In this document: one piece after another, positions 19,529 through 25,884 of the stretch
Layout: every line of letters begins with the position of its first letter
How positions within the stretch are numbered: position 1 is the first letter of the stretch
Source: CAYNRE01 sp964399535
GTDB taxonomy: Bacteria > Planctomycetota > Planctomycetia > Pirellulales > CAYNRE01
Assembly: GCA_964399535.1 (NCBI GenBank)
Contig: CAYNRE010000046.1
Location: 62,001 to 126,000, forward strand
Direction of reading: 5' to 3'
DNA length: 64,000 nt
Made by a program: the position numbers and the translations under genes
The notes under the pieces: generated by a model
Database searches by the model: none
What the model saw: the letters and a program-made list of their open reading frames with translations, nothing else
What the model was told of the DNA's origin: nothing

Positions 19529-19996
19529 ATGAGCCGTTCGCCCCGTTGGTCGATCGAAGAATTTGCGGCCGTGGTGCAAGAGGTGCTGCTGTCCTTGCCG
19601 GGCGAATTTTCTCCCTGGCTGGAAAACCTGGTGGTCGACGTCGAAGAGCGTCCCAGCCGCCAACTGCTCAAGGAGCTGGGGGCCGAATCGCCCGACGAGC
19701 TGATGGGCCTGTTCGTGGGGCATGCCATCACCCGGCAGGAATACGGCGAGCACCTGCCCAACCGGATTGTCCTGTTTCGTCAATCGCTCCAGCGCGCCGC
19801 CCGCACTCGGGAAGAACTGGCCTACGAGGTGCGCCGGACGGTGCTTCACGAGCTGGCCCACCACTTCGGCTACGAGGAAGACGATCTCGACGACTTCGAA
19901 TCGCAGCCCAGCCCCTTTGATGCCGACGACGACGAAGAAGCGGGCGACGGACCGTGGGCCGACGACGCGCCGGGGGACGAACCGGACGACGCGTGA
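19529..19996 (+). CDS. Small zincin-like metallopeptidase family protein
   Basis: A 155-aa member of the compact metallopeptidase family once called DUF1025 (zincin-like fold). The zinc motif is HELAHH starting at His107, with downstream Glu residues in GYEEDDLDDF as the third-ligand region. The N-terminal helix FAAVVQEVLLSLPGEF and the segment VVVDVEERP are also typical. The C-terminus has a very acidic tail (Asp/Glu-rich, about 35 residues) that is unusual in amount. Function in the family is poorly known. GAGGAA precedes the ATG at 19529. It starts 37 bases after pyruvate carboxylase and may be co-transcribed. Confidence 0.85.
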   Translation: MSRSPRWSIEEFAAVVQEVLLSLPGEFSPWLENLVVDVEERPSRQLLKELGAESPDELMGLFVGHAITRQEYGEHLPNRIVLFRQSLQRAARTREELAYEVRRTVLHELAHHFGYEEDDLDDFESQPSPFDADDDEEAGDGPWADDAPGDEPDDA

Positions 19997-20108
19997 GCGG
20001 TGATCTCGGATTCTCGCGCGCGGCGCCGCCGCGCGCCGGGGCCGAGCATTTTCCAGCCAGACGCTGGCGGGCATTTTTGTTTCGCGGCCGTCCCCCGCAA
20101 GATTCCGC

Positions 20109-20136
20109 TTGCAATCTATGACAATCGTCGTACAAT
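20109..20136 (+). promoter_or_regulatory. σ70-like promoter of the blaI-M56 operon
   Basis: TTGCAA (20109-20114) and TACAAT (20131-20136) are separated by 16 bases, close to the housekeeping consensus, in a locally AT-richer patch. Transcription would start near 20143, about 28 bases before the BlaI ATG at 20171. The -10 hexamer overlaps the first of two operator-like dyads, which fits repression by the encoded BlaI protein. Confidence 0.7.
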
Positions 20137-20159
20137 CTGGCTACGACACTTGTCATAGA
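20115..20159. promoter_or_regulatory. Tandem BlaI-type operators
   Basis: Two copies of a 16-bp dyad, TATGACAATCGTCGTA (20117-20132) and TACGACACTTGTCATA (20142-20157), give the consensus TAYGACAMTYGTCRTA. The pair also forms a large inverted repeat (18-bp arms 20115-20132 and 20142-20159, 16 matches). Their centres are 25 bp apart. BlaI/MecI repressors bind such dyads as dimers, often at paired sites over their own promoter. The position over the -10 and the predicted start point supports autoregulation. Confidence 0.75.
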
Positions 20160-20170
20160 TAGGAAGCCAA

Positions 20171-20584
20171 ATGCCTTCCAGCCGAACGGGCGGAATGCCC
20201 ACGCCGGGCGAGATGGAGATCTTGCAGGTTCTGTGGCGCGAAAAAGCGGCGACGATCGCCGAAACGCAAGCCGGCCTGGGCCGCGCGATCGGCTACACCA
20301 CGGTCCAGACGCGGCTCAATCGCCTGGTCGAAAAAGGGCTGGTCAGCCGTTCCAGCGAGCGCCCGGCCCGGTACCGTGCCGCCGTCCGCCGCCGACAGGT
20401 CACCAGCAACCACCTCAACCTGTTGTTGCAGCGGGTCTGCGAGGGAAGCGTCGTGCCGCTGGTGGCGCACCTGGTTCGCGATCGGGCTTTATCGACCGGC
20501 GAAATTGCCGAGCTCAAGGCGCTGATCGACCAGGCCGAACGCCGCGAAGCGGGCGCCGGCGGCAAAGCAACCCGCCCTAGCTGA
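20171..20584 (+). CDS. BlaI/MecI/CopY family transcriptional repressor
   Basis: A 137-aa winged-helix repressor. PTPGEMEILQVLWREKAATIAE is the typical N-terminus (helix 1), IGYTTVQTRLNRLVEKGLVSR is the recognition helix and wing, and the C-terminal helices (about 75-125) would dimerise and carry the site cut when the sensor is activated. In the paradigm, signal sensed by the BlaR1/M56 partner leads to proteolysis of BlaI and derepression. AGGAAG precedes the ATG by four bases. The next gene starts 81 bases downstream and encodes an M56 peptidase, completing the pair. The operators overlap its promoter. Confidence 0.93.
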   Translation: MPSSRTGGMPTPGEMEILQVLWREKAATIAETQAGLGRAIGYTTVQTRLNRLVEKGLVSRSSERPARYRAAVRRRQVTSNHLNLLLQRVCEGSVVPLVAHLVRDRALSTGEIAELKALIDQAERREAGAGGKATRPS

Positions 20585-20665
20585 GCACCACGTCAGGCGT
20601 CATCCGCCACGCCCGATTCTGTTTGCTGAATTCGTTGTTTCCAAGCTCCAACCAGGAGGCCAACG

Positions 20666-22459
20666 ATGAGCCAAGATGCCGAACAACTGCTCGCGATGCT
20701 GGGAAAATCGAGCCTTCGTCTGGCGGCCGCCGTGCTCGTGGTGACGATCCTCCTGCGTTGGACTCGTCTGGCCGAACCACGCCTTCATCGCGCCGCCTGG
20801 CTGCTGGCGCTCTTGGCTGGCTGGATCGTGCTGCGGGTGCCGATCGTGCTGCCCTGGTGGCCGGCGACCGCTCAGGCAATCCACGGCGCGGTGCAAAGGG
20901 TGGCGTTTGCCGCCCCGACGGATTCCTCACCGGCCCAAGTGCGGTCCACCGTAGGCGATCGATTGGCCGACCGCGCCGCCCCGTCGGCCCAGACCGCGTC
21001 TGCACAGGCGACGACTGTCCAGGTCACGTCTGTCGATGCCGCGACTGCTCGCGCCGCGGCCAACAACCCAACGCCTGACGATCTCACCGCTGCCAAGCCC
21101 CAGGGCACTTTGCCCGGCTTTCGCGTACCGCGCTGGCCGCTAGTGCTGGCGGCCCTGTGGGCGTGCGGCGTGGTAGGTATCGCCGTCGCCTGGCTGGCAA
21201 GCTACCGCCGATTCGTTTCTCGATTGCCCGCGGAGTTGCCGTCTGTGGCCGAGTGGACCCAACAGTGGAATGCCGTGTTGGCCGAACAGGGCGTGTCGGT
21301 TGCGATTCCGCTGCGGGTGACCGACCAGCTCGGTCCGCTGCTCAGCCGGCTGCCCGGCGGCTATGTGCTGTTGATTCCCGAGCAGCCTTGGTGCGCGCTC
21401 AGCCCTGCCCAGCGCCGGGCGATTTTGGTACACGAGCTGGAACACTACCGCCGTGGCGACGTTTGGACCGCACTCCTGGCGCGGATTTTGGCGCTGCCGC
21501 ATTGGTTCAACCCGCTGGCCTGGCTGGCTGTCGGCCGCCTTGAAGAAGCTGCCGAATGGGCCTGTGACCAGGCGGCGCTCGCGCAGGCCCCGGCAACCGA
21601 CTATGCTCGCGCGCTGCTGGCCCTTGGGTCGCCGACGGCCGGTGGAGCCGTGGGTTATGGGGCCGCCGCGCGGGGCGGGGTACTGCGCGGACGCATTCGG
21701 CGAATTCTTGCGCCCGCAGCCCAGGATTCCAGCGTGAAGCTCGCCGGGCTCTCGGCTCTGGCCTGTTTGCTGCTGGCCGCGTCCGTGATTCAGGTCGAGG
21801 GTAGCCAGCCGGGAAACTCTCCCCAGGCCGCGGTATCGCCGGCGGCCCCGCTCCAGGAGTCTTCGACCTCGTCCGAGGAAGCGGTGGCCCGATTTCCCAG
21901 TAAGCTTTCCACTTTGTCGCCGCTCGACCGGGTTGAAATCGAGGTGCAAGGAACCCTGCCCGATGGACCGATCCGCGGTTTCTGGGTGGTCGACCCGGCG
22001 GGCGAGGTGGCGCTGGGCCCGCAGTATGGCCGAGTCAAGATTGCGGGGCTCGACTACCTGGAAGCCGAAGAGGCCGTACGAAGGCATCTGCGATCGGTGT
22101 TGTCCGCTCCCGAGGTCATGCTGACCCGGGCCGGCCGGGCTTCCGAGTCTGAAGTGTGGTCGGAGCCCATGCCCCGGGCCGATTCCTCGCTCGAGCCGAT
22201 TCGTGCCGGCATGGTGCTGCGCGTGCTGGTTTCGGGCGCGCTGGCGGGCCAACCGGTGCGCGAGCGCACCGTGGTCGAAGAGGGGGGCACCATCTCGCTG
22301 GGGCCCGCCTACGGACGCGTCACGGTGGGGCGCACCACGCGTGAAACCGAGGAGCGTGTTCGCCGCCGGCTCAACGAGATTCTCGAGGCGCCGAAAGTGG
22401 TGGTCGACTACTGGCACCCCGCGCCGCCAGTCCCGGCGCAAGCAGGCTCGCACGAATAG
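20666..22459 (+). CDS. BlaR1-like M56 peptidase with two C-terminal polysaccharide-export-like repeats
   Basis: A 597-aa membrane protease/sensor. Hydrophobic helices are at about 17-31, 43-64, 158-178 and 356-376. The M56 zinc motif HELEH is at 256-260, with the third-ligand region RLEEAAEWACDQ at 291-302. Beyond the last helix there is no penicillin-binding domain. Instead two similar segments occur, about 417-487 and 513-581, each with a β-rich start, a GxISLGPxYGRV-type strand and an ExxVRRxL helix ending in APxV. They resemble the Poly_export/Wza N-terminal domain. A Thr/Ala-rich loop (80-145) lies between TM2 and TM3. AGGAGG precedes the ATG by 7 bases. It presumably inactivates the upstream BlaI on sensing an envelope signal. 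Confidence 0.85.
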   Translation: MSQDAEQLLAMLGKSSLRLAAAVLVVTILLRWTRLAEPRLHRAAWLLALLAGWIVLRVPIVLPWWPATAQAIHGAVQRVAFAAPTDSSPAQVRSTVGDRLADRAAPSAQTASAQATTVQVTSVDAATARAAANNPTPDDLTAAKPQGTLPGFRVPRWPLVLAALWACGVVGIAVAWLASYRRFVSRLPAELPSVAEWTQQWNAVLAEQGVSVAIPLRVTDQLGPLLSRLPGGYVLLIPEQPWCALSPAQRRAILVHELEHYRRGDVWTALLARILALPHWFNPLAWLAVGRLEEAAEWACDQAALAQAPATDYARALLALGSPTAGGAVGYGAAARGGVLRGRIRRILAPAAQDSSVKLAGLSALACLLLAASVIQVEGSQPGNSPQAAVSPAAPLQESSTSSEEAVARFPSKLSTLSPLDRVEIEVQGTLPDGPIRGFWVVDPAGEVALGPQYGRVKIAGLDYLEAEEAVRRHLRSVLSAPEVMLTRAGRASESEVWSEPMPRADSSLEPIRAGMVLRVLVSGALAGQPVRERTVVEEGGTISLGPAYGRVTVGRTTRETEERVRRRLNEILEAPKVVVDYWHPAPPVPAQAGSHE

Positions 22460-22819
22460 TGCTCTGTCACAACTTGCATTTCGGGTCCGGGGGTATCACG
22501 GAGCACTCGGGTTTTGCTGGCCGCCGAACCACTAGCGCGTTCGGCGGTCGTGCTGCGTCACCTGTAAATTCACGTGTGACACAGCCCTCGGTGGTCCAAG
22601 CGAGATTCCGAGTACCTTCTCCGTTTCACCGCCGGGTTCGAGCAACTGGCTCGAATCGCTGCCGTCGACCGTGGCATTGAGCAATTTGCCCGCCCCGGCG
22701 GGGCGCTAGGCGGCCGATTCTGTGCTACCATGCGGCCACCACGGCGCAGGCGATCGGCCCAGAGGGGGCCCGCGGCTGGCCCGTTGGCGAATTTTCCAGA
22801 TAGCAGCCCACCCCACCCC
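22460..22819. other. Spacer after the M56 gene with a stable hairpin
   Basis: No convincing gene lies in these 360 bases. A stem of 11 bp (one G-U pair), GGCCGCCGAAC (22519-22529) with GTTCGGCGGTC (22539-22549) and a 9-base loop, could end transcription of the blaI-M56 operon, although it lacks a T tract. TGTCACA near 22467 and TGTGACA near 22575 form a distant inverted pair. The promoter of the symporter operon must lie in the 3' half, but I could not place it. Confidence 0.45.
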
Positions 22820-24388
22820 ATGGAAGATAGCGTCAGCCATTTGGCCGCGATCGACTACACGATCATCTTCGTGTACATCGTCGGCATGCTTGTCGTGGGG
22901 GCGTTTTACACCCGCTACGTGCACTCGGCGGGCGATTTGTTTCTGGCGGGCAAGGCCCTGCCGTTTTGGGCGGTGGGCGTATCGATCGTGGCCAGCGACA
23001 TCGGGGCCATCGACCTGGTCTTCGGCTCGGGGGGCGCGCACCGCTACGGGATCGCCCAGGCCAATTTCGATTGGATCGGCTCGGTGCCCGCCGTGATCGT
23101 GGCGGGCTTCATCTTCGTGCCCTATTACTGGCGCTCGGGGGTGTTTACCATCCCCGAGTTTCTCGGCCGCCGCTACAACACGGCCGTGCAATTGATTCAG
23201 GCCGTGATCTGGCTGGCCTTTATGAGCGTGAACATCGCGCTGATGCTCTGGACTTCGGCCGTGATACTCGACCCCGTGCTCGGCTGGGACCCGCTTCCCG
23301 CCATGTGCGTCACGGCGGTGCTGGTGGGGGTGTACACCGTTTGCGGCGGGCTGGCGGCCATCGTCATGACCGACGTGATGCAGGTCGTGGTGATGTTCGT
23401 GGGAACCGGCGCGCTGGTGGTGCTGAGCATTTGGGAGGCCGGTGGCTGGAGCGCCGTGTACCACAAAGCCCTCTCCGAAGGGGGGCGCAACGAGGATTTC
23501 TTCCGACTACTGCTGCCGCACACGACCGATACGCCGTATCCCTGGACCGGCATCGTGTTCGGCCTGGGCCTGGTGCTGTCGACCGCCTACTTCGTCGGCA
23601 ACCAGGCCGTTTTGCAGCGAGCCCTGGGCGCCCGCTCGGAATGGGACGCCAAGGCCGGCATGATCGTGGCGGGCTTCTTGAAGCTGCTGATTCCGCTGTT
23701 GATGTTTCTGCCAGGGTTGGCCGGCCGGGCCCTGTACCCCCAGCTCGAGCGATCCGACGAAGCGGTGCCGTTGATGGTCCGCGACCTGATGCCCGCCGGA
23801 CTGCTGGGGCTGATGTTCGCCGCTTTTTTCGCGGCCATCATGTCGAGCATCGACTCGTACTTGAATTCGTGCACCACGATGTTCATTTCCGATATCTACG
23901 GGCGGGGCTACCGCCGCCTGCTGGGCCGCGCCATGAGCGACGCGCATGCCCTGTTGCTGGGCCGGGCCCTAACCGTGGTGCTGCTCGTGGCCGGCGTGGC
24001 CATTGCCCCCTGGATCGGGCAAAGCAAAGACACGATGTACGTGGCCCTGCAAACCATGCTCTCGCTCTTCCAGGGTCCCACGCTGGCGCTGTTATTGCTG
24101 GGCATTCTTTGGCGGCGCGCCACCGGCTGGGGTGGCCTGGCCGGATTGGTCGTCGGGGTTGGCGTAACCGGGGTGCTAACCATTCTGGGCGACGCGGTCT
24201 TTCCCGGCGGCGATCCGTTTTTGTTCGTCAGCCTGTGGTCGTTTCTCGTCGCCGCCGCGGTGACCATCGTGGTCAGCTTGTTCACCCGGCCCGAGCCCCC
24301 CGAAAAGCTGCGCGGCCTGGTGCTGAGCCAGGTGCTGCACGACCCGGAGGCCCAGGCCCTGCTCAAAGCCCGGGCGAGCGCGCCATGA
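22820..24388 (+). CDS. Sodium/solute symporter (SSS family)
   Basis: A 522-aa integral membrane protein with about 13 helices. It fits the SSS (SGLT/PutP/PanF) family: YIVGMLVVGAFYTRYVHSAGDLFLAGKALPFW at the start, a central YTVCGGLAAIVMTDVMQVVVMFVG segment, and AAFFAAIMSSIDSYLNSCTTMFISDIY, which is the family's characteristic Na+-site helix region. The substrate could be a sugar, carboxylate or amino acid and cannot be told from sequence. The ATG at 22820 is preferred because the preceding 30 codons are basic and unlike an SSS N-terminus. Its stop overlaps the start of the next small membrane protein (ATGA). Confidence 0.92.
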   Translation: MEDSVSHLAAIDYTIIFVYIVGMLVVGAFYTRYVHSAGDLFLAGKALPFWAVGVSIVASDIGAIDLVFGSGGAHRYGIAQANFDWIGSVPAVIVAGFIFVPYYWRSGVFTIPEFLGRRYNTAVQLIQAVIWLAFMSVNIALMLWTSAVILDPVLGWDPLPAMCVTAVLVGVYTVCGGLAAIVMTDVMQVVVMFVGTGALVVLSIWEAGGWSAVYHKALSEGGRNEDFFRLLLPHTTDTPYPWTGIVFGLGLVLSTAYFVGNQAVLQRALGARSEWDAKAGMIVAGFLKLLIPLLMFLPGLAGRALYPQLERSDEAVPLMVRDLMPAGLLGLMFAAFFAAIMSSIDSYLNSCTTMFISDIYGRGYRRLLGRAMSDAHALLLGRALTVVLLVAGVAIAPWIGQSKDTMYVALQTMLSLFQGPTLALLLLGILWRRATGWGGLAGLVVGVGVTGVLTILGDAVFPGGDPFLFVSLWSFLVAAAVTIVVSLFTRPEPPEKLRGLVLSQVLHDPEAQALLKARASAP

Positions 24389-24741
24389 ACCAATTGCTGC
24401 AAGCCGTGGTTGCCGCGAGAGCGTTGTCCAGCGGTGGCCTGCGCGTCGAGGAGCCGGCAGGACTTTGGCAACGCTTTTGCGACGCGCTGCGGGCCCAGCT
24501 AGGGCCACCGCTGAGGGCCCTGCATGCCCCGCTCGACGCCTGGCTGGAAAGCCTGCCGATGTGGGTGGCCCAGGCGGCGGCACTGAGCCTGTTTGTGGTT
24601 ACCGGCGTTTGGGTCTGGACGCTCAGCCGCGATTTCGTGTACCTGGGCGCCGCCGACCGTGCTGCTTGGCGCGATTTGCGGATTTGGGCCACGCTGCTGC
24701 TCATTCCCTACATCGCCATTTACGTTTTCCTGGGTCGGTGA
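24385..24741 (+). CDS. Small two-helix membrane protein coupled to the symporter
   Basis: A 118-aa protein with a soluble N-terminal half and two hydrophobic segments (WVAQAAALSLFVVTGVWVWTL and WATLLLIPYIAIYVFLG). The ATG overlaps the symporter stop in ATGA, so translation is probably coupled. Several SSS transporters have small accessory membrane subunits encoded next to them; that role is inferred from position only. The second symporter at 30999-33272 also has a small two-helix neighbour, though the two small proteins do not obviously resemble each other. Confidence 0.7.
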   Translation: MNQLLQAVVAARALSSGGLRVEEPAGLWQRFCDALRAQLGPPLRALHAPLDAWLESLPMWVAQAAALSLFVVTGVWVWTLSRDFVYLGAADRAAWRDLRIWATLLLIPYIAIYVFLGR

Positions 24742-24814
24742 TCGTCCGGCCCGCGGCCGGCCAAACCAAGTAGCGTTCGCCCCGCCAACGTCCTTTGGAA
24801 CCAGGTGGATTGCC

Positions 24815-25075
24815 GTGAATCACACTCTGCCCGATGAGCCGCGCGATTCCGATCGGCAGCGCGACGCGGCCAGCCTGGTCATGATTGGCACCTTCTTCAC
24901 GGTGCTGGCCCTGTTGGTGCTGTGCGGCACCTTTTGGGCCACGGGCCGGTTTCACGCGATGATGGTGAATCTGGGGGCCGGCGCTATCTTGCTAATCATC
25001 GGGCTGTTGATGTTGGGCATGGGGCTGCGAATGCGCCCCGCTCAATCGTCGAACCCGTCGCGGAACAAGCCATGA
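24815..25075 (+). CDS. Small membrane protein, two helices
   Basis: An 86-aa protein with a charged 22-residue N-terminus and two hydrophobic helices (MIGTFFTVLALLVLCGTFWA and VNLGAGAILLIIGLLMLGMGL), ending in a basic tail. I do not recognise a family. The start is GTG 24815 with AGGTGG 6 bases upstream. The stop overlaps the next start (ATGA at 25072), so it is coupled to the following gene and is probably part of the symporter operon. Confidence 0.65.
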   Translation: MNHTLPDEPRDSDRQRDAASLVMIGTFFTVLALLVLCGTFWATGRFHAMMVNLGAGAILLIIGLLMLGMGLRMRPAQSSNPSRNKP

Positions 25076-25770
25076 CCTGGGTAGCGCCGCGGCTCGACGA
25101 AGCGGCCGCGCGGCGGCGTTTTGCCGGAGGGCCCTGGCGGCGCGGCTTGCGCCACCTGGCGGCCCTGGCCCGCTTGGGAGGGGCCTTGCCCGAAAACCAG
25201 TGGAAGCTCGAACTGTTCGGGCTTCCCTATTACGAATTGATCTGGGAGGTCGCCGCGGCGAGAAAGCCCTCTCAGCAGGTACGGATCTGGATCGACGGTT
25301 ACGAGGGCGATGCCTGGCGAGGCGCCCCCGGCGCGGCGTTTCATGCCGCCGGTGCATTGTCGTCCGAACCCACCGGCGGCGCCGACCAAGACGGCTCACC
25401 GCCACCCTGGCCGGCCGCCAACGGGTTGCCACCCTCGCTCGACGCCGACGCCGTGCGACCGATCGCCGAATTGCAACTGAGCCGCATGAACTGGGCCGCT
25501 GCCCGCTGGAGCGCCAGCCTGGCCCAGCGCCGGATCGTCGCCTGTCGCCTGGTGCGTTACCCGTTTTGGGCATGCTTCCTGGTCGACCGGCGAGGGCGCT
25601 ACGACGTGCGCCTGCTCGATGCCGTGGGGGGCCGCCCGGCGGGGGCCAAAATCAAGCGCGCGCTGCTGGCCGGCCTGGCGCGGCAAACCGCCGAGCAAAC
25701 CACGGTTCCCAACGCGGCCCAAACCGCGCCGGCGCCCGCTTGTCGGGCCGGCGGCCGATGCGTAGGCTAG
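25072..25770 (+). CDS. Unknown protein, 232 aa
   Basis: Not recognised. There is no signal peptide and there are no long hydrophobic stretches. Visible features are an Arg-rich N-terminal helix (RRRFAGGPWRRGLRHLAALARLGG), LELFGLPYYELIWEVAA, a short β-like stretch QVRIWIDGYEGDAW, a Pro/Gly-rich linker at about 105-125, and a C-terminal basic part (RRIVACRLVRYPFWACFLVDRRGRYDVRLLDAVGG) suggesting a β-sheet. It shares an ATGA overlap with the preceding small membrane protein, which supports it being a real gene. It is probably cytoplasmic. Confidence 0.6.
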   Translation: MTWVAPRLDEAAARRRFAGGPWRRGLRHLAALARLGGALPENQWKLELFGLPYYELIWEVAAARKPSQQVRIWIDGYEGDAWRGAPGAAFHAAGALSSEPTGGADQDGSPPPWPAANGLPPSLDADAVRPIAELQLSRMNWAAARWSASLAQRRIVACRLVRYPFWACFLVDRRGRYDVRLLDAVGGRPAGAKIKRALLAGLARQTAEQTTVPNAAQTAPAPACRAGGRCVG

Positions 25771-25884
25771 GCACTCTTTGAATGTGGCTGACTGACGCGC
25801 CCCGCGGCGGTTGCACTTCGTGCGCCCTGCGGTCGCCGGTTTGCCGGCCGCTGTTTTCCACCTTGGCACGAGTTTGAGCACCGC

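Noticed and set aside
17770..19761. 663-aa minus-strand ORF over the pyruvate carboxylase 3' part
   Set aside because: Same reason: the sense strand encodes the carboxyltransferase and biotinyl domains with recognisable motifs.
22463..22585. TGTCACA...TGTGACA as ends of a second MITE
   Set aside because: The arms are only 7 bp, more than 100 bases apart, and share nothing with the 30143-30296 element.
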